From: Sulfuriferula plumbiphila
GTDB lineage: Bacteria > Pseudomonadota > Gammaproteobacteria > Burkholderiales > Sulfuriferulaceae
Length of the DNA stretch: 64,000 nt
Direction: 5' to 3'
Assembly: GCF_009938015.1 (NCBI RefSeq)
Contig: NZ_AP021884.1
Location: 1,165,501 to 1,229,500 of the forward strand
In this document: piece by piece, positions 7,699 to 16,805 of the stretch
How positions within the stretch are numbered: the first letter of the stretch is position 1
Layout: the number at the start of each line of letters is the position of its first letter
Position numbers and translations under genes: made by a program
Notes under the pieces: generated by a model
The model's input: only the letters and a program-made list of their open reading frames with translations
Told to the model about the DNA's origin: nothing
The model's database searches: none

Positions 7699-10322
7699 GC
7701 GTTTGCCTCCTGTTTCACCAGGGCCAACAGGCTGCCGCGGGAGAGCGAGTGCATCCCCATTCGCTGGCAAATGATGCGGTAATGCTGATGGCCGATCCGG
7801 ACTGGCAGCTTGCTGTCCGCGCCAGTGCTGTCTGCAGCATCGCAAAGCGCGGGCAGCAGCTCGCGCGAATCGCGACCAAGGATCGGCCCATGAGACGCAA
7901 ACAGCGCTTCGGCTGCGGCGTTGACAAAGACAATGACGCAGTCGTCGTCCAAACCTATCATGGGTAGCGGAATGTGCTCCAGCATTTCGCGCATGATGTC
8001 GAGTTGGACTTTATCGCGCATGCCCCGCTGTTGTTGCTGGTCAAGCGCCCTTTCCAGCTTCAGGTTGGCGCTTGCCAGTGCCTGGCTCAGTGCTTTTGTC
8101 CTGAGGCCGAGACGCTGGTTTTCCTCCTTGAATTCCTTGTGAAATTCAAGATTATGGCGCTGGTTTGCATCCGCCAACGCCTTATGCCGAAAAGCATCAT
8201 CAAGGTGGCTACGCAATTGTTGGTCATCCCACGGTTTGATGAGGATTTTATGGATCAGGCCGTTGCTGTCGCTATCGGCAACGCATTGCCATTCGATGGG
8301 ATTGGACAAGATGATCCGTATCACGTCGGGATACATTTTCATTGTCCGGCGTAGCAGCTCAATTACGGTCATGCCGGGCATCGTCAGGCCGGATACCATG
8401 ATGTCGACTTCGTGCTGCGCGAGCACCCCCAACGCTTCCTCTGCGCTACATGCGGTCATGATTCGATAATTGTCCTGGCGCAGCAATTGTTGCAGTGCGG
8501 CCAGGATGTCCGGATCAACGTCCACCAGCAGCAGAGTGCGCGGCGCTTTCTGCAGCATTAGAATACTTTCTGGAAGATGCTTCTTTTCAACCAGCAGCAT
8601 GGTTATTTCCATGGGCGGAAGCGGCCGGCTGAAGTAGTATCCCTGCATTTCGTCACATCGGTGGCGGCGCAGGAATTGGCACTGGGCTTCTGTCTCGACC
8701 CCCTCGGCGACGACCCGGATACCGAGGCTGTGGGCCATGGAGATGATCGCTTTCGATATCGCTGCGTCATCGCTATCGGTAATGATGTCCCTGACGAAGG
8801 AGCGATCAATCTTGACCCGGTCAAACGGGAAGCGCTTCAAATAGCTTAATGAGGAATAACCCGTGCCGAAGTCATCCAGCGCCAGATCTACTCCCAGCCC
8901 CTTGAGTTGCCGAAGTGTGGCTTCGCTCGATGCCGTGTCCTGCATCAACACCGTTTCGGTGATTTCCAGAGACAGCATGCGTGGCTCAATGCGGTGCTCG
9001 GCGAGTACATGCTCAATCCGGTCTGCCAGCCTGGGATCGCGGAATTGTCTGGGCGAAACGTTAACGGCAACCTGGAAGCCGGTCAGGCCACTGTCAATCC
9101 AGGCGCGCATATCCTGGCAGGCTTTGCGTAATACCCATTCACCAATACTGGCGATCAGGGCAGATTCTTCGGCAATGGGTATAAACCGCGTAGGCGATAC
9201 CATGCCGAGCTCGGGGTGCTGCCATCGCACCAGCGTCTCCAGTCCCACTAACTGGCCTGTGCTCAGGCTAACCAGTGGCTGGTAATGCAGGAGCAGCTCG
9301 TCGTTTGCAATGGCCGAACGCAAGGCTTCATCCAGCGTGACGCGCTCCAGCATGCGCTCGTTCATTTCGCGGGAAAAGAATTGGTAGTGGTTGCGTCCCT
9401 GGTCTTTCGCCTGGTACAGGGCCATGTCGGCGTATTTGAAGAGTGTCGCCGTATCCTGGCCATCCTGCGGGTAAAGCGCGATGCCGATGCTGCAGGTGAC
9501 GTGGAAGCTATGACCTTGTATGAAAAATGGGTCAGCGATGGTCTGGAATATCTTTTCGCAAATCGCCGCCACATGATGCGACTGGTCAATTTCCCTCAAC
9601 ACCAGTACGAATTCATCGCCGCCATGCCTGGATACGGTATCGCCTTCTCTTACGCAGGCGCGCAGCCGTTCAGCCACGCCGAGGAGCATCCGGTCTCCTG
9701 CGGCATGGCCAAGGCTGTCATTAATCAACTTGAAATGGTCAAGGTCGAGGAACAGCAGTGCCACACTATCTTCACTGCGGTCCGTTTGCGCTATCGCCTG
9801 TTGCAAGCGATCCTTGAGCAGGTTGCGGTTGGGAAGTCCGGTGAGCGCGTCATGGGTTGACTGGTGAGCAAGCCGCTCCTCATCGCGCTTGTGCTCGGTG
9901 ATGTCGGTCTGCACACCAATGAAATACGTAATCCTGTCAGTGTCATCGGGTACCGGGGAAATGAGCAGTTTGCTCCAGATTTCAGCGCCGTCCTGGTGGC
10001 GCTTGCGCAGCACCAGATTGGCTTCATTATTGTTGGCGAGTGCGCTGTAGACTGCGGCAATTTCCTGTTGATCGTGGTGCTTGCTGAGCAAAAAAGAAAA
10101 ATCGCGTCCCAGTACCTCTTCGATTGCATGGCCGGTCATGCGACAAAATGCGTCGTTGGCAAAGACGATCGGATTGGATGCCGTAGTTGCATCCATGATG
10201 ATGATCCCGCTTCCGGAAGACGCCAGTGCGCGGTTGCTTATCTGCAACATGTGGTCAAGCTGCGGGTATCTGGTCTGATTGAGCGTCATATGCGAATGCT
10301 CGGGCAGTCGGGTAGTGCACAT
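7695..10322 (-). CDS. PAS-GGDEF-EAL-pseudoreceiver-PAS protein
   Basis: The 875-residue multidomain protein has PAS (about 25-145), GGDEF with intact motif at 234-238 and an RxxD site (REGD, 225-228), and EAL with the signature changed to ETL at 362-364 but DDFGTGYSSL kept at 483-492. A receiver-like domain (about 595-705), a coiled coil (about 710-775) and a second PAS (about 778-870) follow. In the receiver the phospho-acceptor position is G645 (VSGLTMPG), and the upstream acidic pair is split by valine (DVD, 601-603). It is probably not phosphorylated in the usual way. The start may be 10322 or an ATG at 10289; neither has a clear RBS. It heads a coupled operon with two downstream genes. 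Confidence 0.88.
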   Translation of the reverse strand: MCTTRLPEHSHMTLNQTRYPQLDHMLQISNRALASSGSGIIIMDATTASNPIVFANDAFCRMTGHAIEEVLGRDFSFLLSKHHDQQEIAAVYSALANNNEANLVLRKRHQDGAEIWSKLLISPVPDDTDRITYFIGVQTDITEHKRDEERLAHQSTHDALTGLPNRNLLKDRLQQAIAQTDRSEDSVALLFLDLDHFKLINDSLGHAAGDRMLLGVAERLRACVREGDTVSRHGGDEFVLVLREIDQSHHVAAICEKIFQTIADPFFIQGHSFHVTCSIGIALYPQDGQDTATLFKYADMALYQAKDQGRNHYQFFSREMNERMLERVTLDEALRSAIANDELLLHYQPLVSLSTGQLVGLETLVRWQHPELGMVSPTRFIPIAEESALIASIGEWVLRKACQDMRAWIDSGLTGFQVAVNVSPRQFRDPRLADRIEHVLAEHRIEPRMLSLEITETVLMQDTASSEATLRQLKGLGVDLALDDFGTGYSSLSYLKRFPFDRVKIDRSFVRDIITDSDDAAISKAIISMAHSLGIRVVAEGVETEAQCQFLRRHRCDEMQGYYFSRPLPPMEITMLLVEKKHLPESILMLQKAPRTLLLVDVDPDILAALQQLLRQDNYRIMTACSAEEALGVLAQHEVDIMVSGLTMPGMTVIELLRRTMKMYPDVIRIILSNPIEWQCVADSDSNGLIHKILIKPWDDQQLRSHLDDAFRHKALADANQRHNLEFHKEFKEENQRLGLRTKALSQALASANLKLERALDQQQQRGMRDKVQLDIMREMLEHIPLPMIGLDDDCVIVFVNAAAEALFASHGPILGRDSRELLPALCDAADSTGADSKLPVRIGHQHYRIICQRMGMHSLSRGSLLALVKQEANA

Positions 10323-10771
10323 TCGGCATTGAAGCCAGGCATGTCTTCGGGTCTGTCGCGCATATACGGCCTATCATTGTTGGGTCAGGCTGACTGTACT
10401 CAGCGAATCCATTCACTCATGCAAAATCAAACCCCGTCTGCTCTGATTCGGAGCCATGGCTTTTATACATCGGCATAAGTTGATGAAGTCTTGAGGCGTA
10501 TTTGCGCGGCTGGTCTCATTGCCTTGTGCGGAATGCCATTGCACGGGATACGGCCCCGTTGCGGCCCGCACCGGCCAGATCAGTTGCGGTCCGTGACCCC
10601 CGTGGCTAACTGCTTTTCCAGGTTCAATCAATTGTCTTCAGTGAAATACGGGGGATTTTATGTACTTATTCCTCCGATGACCCGCGCGCTTTCTCGCCAA
10701 TAATCGCAGCTGTGCGAGCCGTCAATGCGTCATGTTGAAAGCAAGACGGTGGCGCGCAAGAGGAACAGGCG
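10323..10771. other. Divergent intergenic region before flhB
   Basis: About 450 bp without a gene. It should contain divergent promoters for the GGDEF-EAL-receiver operon and for flhB. A poor sigma-70-like pair (TTGTCT 10632-10637, TTTTAT 10656-10661, 18-bp spacer) faces flhB but is not convincing. A decayed copy of the intergenic repeat sits at 10540-10630. Confidence 0.5.
10540..10630. repeat. Intergenic repeat copy B (decayed)
   Basis: The right end reads CCCCGTGGCTAACTGCTTTT followed by CCAGGTTCAAT (10598-10629). This matches the right ends at 25991, 26981 and 51270. A degenerate left arm GCACGGGATACGG lies near 10540-10553. Confidence 0.55.
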
Positions 10772-11944
10772 ATGGCTGAAGACAGCGACCTCGAAAAAAC
10801 CGAATCACCATCACCCCAGCGACTTGAAAAGGCGCGCGAGGATGGCGATGTCCCTCGTTCGCGCGAGCTCGCCACTTTCACCGTGTTGCTGGCGGCAGGT
10901 GGCGGTATCTGGTTTTCGGGCGACAGGCTGATCCGTCAGCTGGAAAGCATGCTGGTCTCCGGCCTTGGCTTTGGGCGTGTCCTGGCGTTTGATTCTTCCG
11001 CGCTTTTCGCCCGCCTGGGCGCGAGTCTGGGCGAGCTGTTGGCGGTGTTCGTGCCCATCGCACTGCTGCTGATTATTGTCGCTTTGGTTTCCCCCGCCGT
11101 GATTGGCGGATGGCTGTTCAGCACCAAGGCCTTGCAACCGAATTTTGGACGGATGAATCCAGTCAGGGGGCTGGGTAATCTGGTCTCTTCCAACGCGGCC
11201 ATGGAGTTCGGCAAAACGATAGCCAAAACCATGCTGGTGGGTGTGGTGGCCGGACTGGTGATCTGGCAGCAAAAAGACGCGGTGCTGGCCCTCAGCGTGG
11301 AATCCCTGCATGAGGCCGGCGCCCATCTTGCCAGCCTGCTGTGGATCAGTTTCATTACCATTGCCGGTGCTTTGGGCGTAATCGTCCTGATTGATGCGCC
11401 TTACCAGGTATGGCATCACGCCAATAAACTTAAGATGACGCGCCAGGAAGTTCGCCAGGAGGCCAAGGAATCGGATGGTGATCCACAAATCAAGGCCAAA
11501 ATTCGCGCGCAACAGCGCGAGATGGCACGCCGCCGCATGATGTCCGAAGTGCCGACGGCGGACGTGGTAGTGACCAATCCGACGCACTACGCAGTGGCGC
11601 TCAAATATGCAGATGGTGCGATGCGCGCCCCCAAAGTGGTCGCCAAAGGTGCCGACGAGGTAGCCGCGAAGATCCGTGAGCTGGCGGGCGCGCACCATGT
11701 ACCGATGCTGGAGGCGGCGCCACTTGCGCGGGCCCTTTACCGGCACGCAGAACTGGGCGATGAGATTCCGGAAGCGCTGTATACCGCAGTTGCGGAAGTG
11801 CTCGCTTACGTATTCCAGTTGCGCGCTTATCGCCAGCATGGCGGTGTTCCTCCGGAGATCCCGGGTGAGCTTGACGTGCCGCCGCAGCTTGATCCGCTAA
11901 ACGCAGCGGCACAGGCCACGAACAATAATGGAGGCATGCAATGA
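10772..11944 (+). CDS. flhB: Flagellar export switch protein FlhB
   Basis: The 390-residue protein has four transmembrane helices and a cytoplasmic C-terminal domain with the autocleavage motif N269-P270-T271-H272, at the same numbering as in enterobacteria. FlhB belongs to the flagellar type III export gate; self-cleavage switches secretion from rod/hook to filament substrates together with FliK. AGAGGAA precedes the ATG. The stop overlaps the flhA start by 4 bp. A separate 96-residue copy of the FlhB C-terminal domain is encoded at 59363-59653. Confidence 0.97.
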   Translation: MAEDSDLEKTESPSPQRLEKAREDGDVPRSRELATFTVLLAAGGGIWFSGDRLIRQLESMLVSGLGFGRVLAFDSSALFARLGASLGELLAVFVPIALLLIIVALVSPAVIGGWLFSTKALQPNFGRMNPVRGLGNLVSSNAAMEFGKTIAKTMLVGVVAGLVIWQQKDAVLALSVESLHEAGAHLASLLWISFITIAGALGVIVLIDAPYQVWHHANKLKMTRQEVRQEAKESDGDPQIKAKIRAQQREMARRRMMSEVPTADVVVTNPTHYAVALKYADGAMRAPKVVAKGADEVAAKIRELAGAHHVPMLEAAPLARALYRHAELGDEIPEALYTAVAEVLAYVFQLRAYRQHGGVPPEIPGELDVPPQLDPLNAAAQATNNNGGMQ

Positions 11945-14022
11945 ATGGCCTGAAACTCCCTGCCTGGTTGACCACTCCAGGTGGCGCTACTCTGGTTGCT
12001 CCGGTGATCATTATCATCATGCTGGCAATGATGATGTTGCCGCTGCCGGCTTTTGTGCTCGACATCTTTTTCAGTTTCAACATCACGCTTGCCATTATCG
12101 TGCTGCTGACCAGTCTGTATACGGTAAAACCACTTGATTTCATGGTTTTCCCTACGGTTCTGCTGGTCAGCACCATGCTCCGGCTCTCCCTCAACGTTGC
12201 CTCAACCCGGGTGGTACTCACCGAAGGGCACACCGGACCTGACGCTGCGGGCAAGGTGATCGAGGCTTTCGGGCACTTCCTGATCGGCGGCAATTACACG
12301 GTCGGTATCGTGGTATTCATCATTCTGACCATCATCAACTTCATGGTCGTCACCAAGGGCGCCGGGCGCATCGCGGAAGTCGGCGCGCGCTTCACTCTGG
12401 ATGCCATGCCCGGCAAGCAGATGGCGATTGACGCCGATCTGAATGCCGGCCTGATCGGCGAGCAGGAAGCGCGCCGCCGCCGTACCGAAGTCGCCCAGGA
12501 AGCCGAGTTTTACGGCGCAATGGACGGCGCCAGCAAGTATGTGCGCGGCGATGCGGTAGCCGGCATCATGGTCACAGTGATTAACATTATCGGCGGCCTC
12601 ATCGTTGGCATGGTTCAGCATGATCTGGATTTTTCCGTCGCCATCAAGAATTACACCTTGCTGGCGATTGGCGATGGCCTGGTCGCGCAGATTCCCTCGC
12701 TCCTTATCTCCACGGCAGCAGGCATCGTGGTTTCCCGTGTTGCCAGCGATCAGGATATCGGCGGGCAACTGCTTGACCAGCTTTTTGCAAAGCCGCAGGT
12801 GCTCTATATTGCCGCCGGGATCATCGGCGGCATGGGCCTGATTCCCGGCATGCCACACCTTGCTTTCGTCCTGTTGGCTGCAGTGCTGGGCGGCGGCGCT
12901 TACCTGCTCACGCAGCGCGCACTCAAGGCAGACATCGAGCCGGAATCCGCACTGGTGGCCGCTCCCGCCGAGCTGGAAGAAGCTACCTGGCAGGACATTG
13001 TCCCGGTAGACACACTGGGTCTGGAAGTGGGTTACCGCCTCATTCCGCTGGTGGATAAAGGGCAGGGCGGTGAACTGTTGCGCCGCATCAAGGGTATCCG
13101 CAAAAAATTTGCCCAGGAAGTCGGTTTTCTGTCCCCGCCGGTGCATATCCGTGACAACCTTGAATTAAGGCCATCGGCGTATCGCATCAGCCTGAAAGGC
13201 GTCGAGGTGGGCAGTGGCGAAGCCCATGCCGGCCAGTATCTGGCCATTAATCCCGGCATGGTAACCGGCACGCTACCCGGTGCATTGACCAGCGACCCGG
13301 CGTTTGGACTGCCGGCAACGTGGATTGACGCCGGGCTGCGCGAACAGGCGCAGACCATGGGCTATACCGTAGTGGACGCCGGCACGGTGGTGGCGACCCA
13401 CCTCAACCACTTGATCACACTGCATGCCGCAGAACTGCTGGGACGGCAGGAGGTGCAGCAGTTGCTTGACCATCTGGGTACGGAATCGCCCAAGCTGGTG
13501 GAAGACCTGGTGCCGAAACTGATACCGCTTTCCACGCTGCAAAAGGTGTTGCAGAACCTGCTGATTGAAGGCGTGCATATCCGTGACATGCGCACCATCA
13601 TCGAAACCCTGGCGGAACATGCAGCGCGCATCCAGGATCCGAATGAACTCACCGCCCTGGTGCGCATCGCACTGGGTCGCGCGATTGTCCAGCAGCTATT
13701 TCCATCGGCCAGCGAACTCTCGGTGATGACGCTGGATAGCCGCCTGGAACGCCTGCTGATGCAGGCTTTGCAGGCGAACGGGCCAGAGGGAGCCGGTATT
13801 GAACCTGGTCTTGCCGATATGCTGGCCACCCAGGCCGAACTGGCGACCCGGCAACAGGAGCAGCTGGGCTTCACGCCGGTGCTGCTGGTGCCGGGGCCGT
13901 TACGTGCGCTGCTCGCCCGATTTCTGCGCCGCGCACTTCCGCAACTCAAGGTGTTGTCGCACGCCGAACTTCCCGATTCAAAAACCATTAGGGTTACCAG
14001 CCTAGTTGGAGGCCAAGCATGA
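11941..14022 (+). CDS. flhA: Flagellar export gate protein FlhA
   Basis: This 693-residue protein has the usual FlhA length, about eight N-terminal transmembrane helices and a large cytoplasmic domain that docks chaperone-substrate complexes. The family signature is seen around RRRTEVAQEAEFYGAMDGAS and KYVRGDAVAG. FlhA forms the nonameric ring of the type III export gate and contributes to proton-driven export. Its start overlaps flhB and its stop overlaps flhF by 4 bp, so flhB-flhA-flhF are translationally coupled. Confidence 0.97.
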   Translation: MNGLKLPAWLTTPGGATLVAPVIIIIMLAMMMLPLPAFVLDIFFSFNITLAIIVLLTSLYTVKPLDFMVFPTVLLVSTMLRLSLNVASTRVVLTEGHTGPDAAGKVIEAFGHFLIGGNYTVGIVVFIILTIINFMVVTKGAGRIAEVGARFTLDAMPGKQMAIDADLNAGLIGEQEARRRRTEVAQEAEFYGAMDGASKYVRGDAVAGIMVTVINIIGGLIVGMVQHDLDFSVAIKNYTLLAIGDGLVAQIPSLLISTAAGIVVSRVASDQDIGGQLLDQLFAKPQVLYIAAGIIGGMGLIPGMPHLAFVLLAAVLGGGAYLLTQRALKADIEPESALVAAPAELEEATWQDIVPVDTLGLEVGYRLIPLVDKGQGGELLRRIKGIRKKFAQEVGFLSPPVHIRDNLELRPSAYRISLKGVEVGSGEAHAGQYLAINPGMVTGTLPGALTSDPAFGLPATWIDAGLREQAQTMGYTVVDAGTVVATHLNHLITLHAAELLGRQEVQQLLDHLGTESPKLVEDLVPKLIPLSTLQKVLQNLLIEGVHIRDMRTIIETLAEHAARIQDPNELTALVRIALGRAIVQQLFPSASELSVMTLDSRLERLLMQALQANGPEGAGIEPGLADMLATQAELATRQQEQLGFTPVLLVPGPLRALLARFLRRALPQLKVLSHAELPDSKTIRVTSLVGGQA

Positions 14023-15293
14023 ACGTTAAAAAGTTTTCTGCGAGCAATTCCCGTGACGCGTTGCGCAAGGTACGCGATGCACTCGGTCCGGATGCGATGA
14101 TTCTGTCTAATCGCAGTGTCGATGGCGGCGTTGAGATCATGGCACTGGCGAATGAGGATATCGCTGCGCTGATGGCCCCGTCGGTTGAGCGGGAAGCCGC
14201 ATCGCAGCCGGTACTCGCAGCATTGCCGCCAAAGCGTCGTGTGGACAGCAACCAGGCGGCCAGCCTTGCGGGTGCGCTCGAAACCGCGCGCACTGCGTCG
14301 ACTGCGAAAGAAGCCGCCGCCAGCGAACTCACCGAAGTGATGAGCGAAATACGTTCGATGCGCGGCATGCTGGAAGCGCAACTCGCCGAGATATCATGGG
14401 GGGCATCCCAGAATCGGCAGCCGCATCGGACGGTCGTCCTGCGCGAATTGCTGGCGGCAGGGTTCAGCGCCAGCCTGGCGCGTCATCTGGCGCAAAACTT
14501 GCCGGCTGTGACCACAGCGGAAGAGGGGACGGGCTGGGTCAAGTCTGTTCTGGTGCGCAATTTACTGGCCATTAACAACGAAAACGAGATACTGGAAAAA
14601 GGCGGTGTGTTTGCCCTGGTCGGCCCCACCGGCGTAGGCAAGACGACCACCACCGCAAAGCTTGCCGCGCGCTGCGTGATGCGCCACGGCACCGGCAAGC
14701 TGGCACTGATTACCACCGACGGTTATCGTATCGGTGGCCATGAGCAATTGCGTATTTACGGCAAGATACTGGGTGTCATGGTGCATTCAGTGAAGGATGA
14801 AGCGGACCTGCGCATCGCGCTGGACGAACTGAAGAACAAGCACACGATCCTGATCGATACGGTGGGCATGAACCAGCGCGACCACATGGTGGCCGAGCAG
14901 ATTGCCATGTTGTCGGGCGCGGGCACCGAGGTGAAACGCCTACTCTGCCTCAACGCCACTTCCACCGGCGAGACGCTCAACGAGGTTGTACGCGCCTACC
15001 AGGGCGCTGGTCTGGCGGGTTGCATCATCACCAAGCTCGACGAAGCGGCGACCATCGGCAACGTGCTCGACGTGGTCATTCGCCAGAAACTGAGTCTCTA
15101 CTACACGGCCAACGGCCAGCGTGTGCCGGAAGATCTGCACGTCATCAAGCGTGAATATCTGATTGACCGCGCGTTCAAATTAAAACGCGAAACCTCGCCG
15201 TTCCAGTTTAAGGATGATGAGTTGCCGCTGGTGATCGCCAATACGGTGTGTGCGATGAAAGATAAATCACTGCGCGAGGTGAATCTTGGCTAA
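14019..15293 (+). CDS. flhF: Flagellar placement GTPase FlhF
   Basis: The 424-residue protein has an N-terminal basic region (MNVKKFSA), a variable linker, then an SRP-type NG domain. The P-loop GPTGVGKTTTTAKLA begins near residue 202, TTDGYRIGGHEQL follows and DTVGM serves as the G3 motif. FlhF is an SRP-family GTPase that guides flagellar assembly to the cell pole in polar flagellates. It overlaps flhA by 4 bp and flhG by 8 bp. All GTP-binding motifs look intact, unlike the partner FlhG. Confidence 0.95.
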   Translation: MNVKKFSASNSRDALRKVRDALGPDAMILSNRSVDGGVEIMALANEDIAALMAPSVEREAASQPVLAALPPKRRVDSNQAASLAGALETARTASTAKEAAASELTEVMSEIRSMRGMLEAQLAEISWGASQNRQPHRTVVLRELLAAGFSASLARHLAQNLPAVTTAEEGTGWVKSVLVRNLLAINNENEILEKGGVFALVGPTGVGKTTTTAKLAARCVMRHGTGKLALITTDGYRIGGHEQLRIYGKILGVMVHSVKDEADLRIALDELKNKHTILIDTVGMNQRDHMVAEQIAMLSGAGTEVKRLLCLNATSTGETLNEVVRAYQGAGLAGCIITKLDEAATIGNVLDVVIRQKLSLYYTANGQRVPEDLHVIKREYLIDRAFKLKRETSPFQFKDDELPLVIANTVCAMKDKSLREVNLG

Positions 15294-16071
15294 TTTCGAT
15301 TTCGATCAGGCAGAAGGCCTGCGGCGCATGCTTGCCGGGCCCAGGCCGCGCATCGTGACCTTTCTGTCCGTGCTGCGCGATGAGGAAAAAAGCGCGATGC
15401 TCGCCAATCTTGGCGCATCGCTGGTACAGGCGGGAAGCGACGTGCTGCTGGTCGATGCGCGCTCGGTAGCGGGTGGTGTCGCTTCGCGGTTGGGGACGGC
15501 ACGCCGCGCGACCTTGCTCGATGTATCGCGTCGGGAAAGTGTGCTGGACGAGGCGATCCAGCCGGTATCGCAAGGTCTGGGCCTGGTCACCTTGGGGTGC
15601 ATGCAGAAGCGTTCAGGGAATGATGCGGAGGCTCAGCATCTTGCCAATACTTTTGATTTGCTCGCCCGGCAGACCGGCGTGGTCATGGTGGACGGCGAAC
15701 TCGACGCGAACGATGCGTTGCCTGTCCCGGCCATGGCCGATGGTCAGATTGTGATTCAGATGTCTTCCGGCGCAGAGTCGATCAAATCTGCATACTGCCT
15801 GATCAAGCGCTTGAACGCCTGTCTGGGACGACGCTCGTTCGGGGTGCTGGTGACTGGCGCCTCCGAAGCGGAAGCGGGACGGGTTTACGAGAATATGGCG
15901 CTCACGGCGAAGCGCTATCTCGCTATCCAGCTGAACTCCATGGGCTCTGTACCGGCGGATGAACACCTCAATCGCGCGGCGCGCCTGGGTCGTTCGGTGA
16001 TCGATGCATTCCCGCTGGCCGGTGCTTCAGTCGCATTCAGGCGTCTCGCCGGACAATTCAGTCTGTCCTGA
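15286..16071 (+). CDS. flhG: FlhG/FleN-like MinD-family protein with degenerate P-loop
   Basis: The 261-residue protein occupies the flhG position and retains the MinD/ParA frame, with VLLVDARS near 53-60 and later strands such as VVMVDGELDAN. The deviant Walker A motif (normally GKGGVGKT) is replaced by SVLRDEEKS (28-36); only a terminal K-S pair is kept. ATP binding is therefore doubtful. FlhG normally limits flagellar number and stimulates FlhF GTPase through its N-terminus, where a DQAEGLRRM-type segment (7-15) is present. The TTG start at 15286 is supported by GAGGTGA just upstream. Confidence 0.85.
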   Translation: MANFDFDQAEGLRRMLAGPRPRIVTFLSVLRDEEKSAMLANLGASLVQAGSDVLLVDARSVAGGVASRLGTARRATLLDVSRRESVLDEAIQPVSQGLGLVTLGCMQKRSGNDAEAQHLANTFDLLARQTGVVMVDGELDANDALPVPAMADGQIVIQMSSGAESIKSAYCLIKRLNACLGRRSFGVLVTGASEAEAGRVYENMALTAKRYLAIQLNSMGSVPADEHLNRAARLGRSVIDAFPLAGASVAFRRLAGQFSLS

Positions 16072-16073
16072 AT

Positions 16074-16805
16074 ATGTATACCGTCAACGGAAAGTCAGAC
16101 AAGAATTATCTCCTGACCCAGCATGCACCTCTGGTAAAGCGGCTCGCTTACCATCTGAAAGCCAGGCTGCCGCCCAGTGTGGAAGTGGACGACCTGGTGC
16201 AGGCGGGGATGATAGGTTTGCTTGATGCGATTAATCGCTATGAAGAAACCCACGGCGCACAGTTCGAGACTTATGCCGTGCAGCGTATCCGTGGCGCGAT
16301 GCTCGACGAGCTGCGCAGTACCGACTGGCTGCCGCGCAGTATCCGCCAGAACATGCGCAAGGTTGAGGGGGCGATGAGCGCCCTGCAGCAACGCCTGGGC
16401 CATGAGCCCACGGAATCCGAAATTGCCAAGGAGCTCAAACTCTCATTGACTGATTATCAGGAATTGCTGGGTAGCGGCGCGGGGCATCAACTGGTTTACT
16501 ACGAAGACTTTCATGATGCCGAGGATAACGACCATTTCCTTGACCATCACGCCATGAACGACTCGAGTGATCCCCTGAAAGGCCTGCTTGACAGCGGTTT
16601 TCGCGGGGCAGTCACGCAGGCGATCGAAGCCTTGCCGGAGCGCGAAAAAATCCTGATGGGGCTCTACTATGAAGAAGAAATGAATCTCAAGGAGATCGGC
16701 GCGGTCATGGGGGTTTCGGAATCGCGCGTATGCCAGTTGCATAGCCAGGCCGTTGCCCGGCTCCGATCAACACTCAGGGGACATGCGTGGACTGGGGAAG
16801 CCTAG
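16074..16805 (+). CDS. fliA: RNA polymerase sigma-28 factor FliA
   Basis: The 243-residue protein has sigma regions 2 (LVKRLAYHLKARLPPSVEVD, DLVQAGMIGLLDAINRYE, YAVQRIRGAMLDELRSTDWL), 3 and 4 (MNLKEIGAVMGVSESRVCQL). It directs late flagellar transcription and is held by FlgM until the hook is finished. It starts 2 bp after flhG and overlaps motC by 19 bp. Matching promoters are present in the window, the best being before flgM, flgK and cheY2. Confidence 0.97.
   Translation: MYTVNGKSDKNYLLTQHAPLVKRLAYHLKARLPPSVEVDDLVQAGMIGLLDAINRYEETHGAQFETYAVQRIRGAMLDELRSTDWLPRSIRQNMRKVEGAMSALQQRLGHEPTESEIAKELKLSLTDYQELLGSGAGHQLVYYEDFHDAEDNDHFLDHHAMNDSSDPLKGLLDSGFRGAVTQAIEALPEREKILMGLYYEEEMNLKEIGAVMGVSESRVCQLHSQAVARLRSTLRGHAWTGEA

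Noticed and set aside
10811-11839. Long open frame on the minus strand over flhB
   Set aside because: It mirrors flhB codons, has no RBS or recognisable motif, and flhB is intact.
12202-13146. Long minus-strand frame inside flhA
   Set aside because: Composition is His/Gln/Arg-rich as expected for an antisense reading of a coding gene; flhA is complete.
13362-14381. Minus-strand frame over flhA-flhF junction
   Set aside because: It is an antisense reading of two intact, coupled genes with no independent support.
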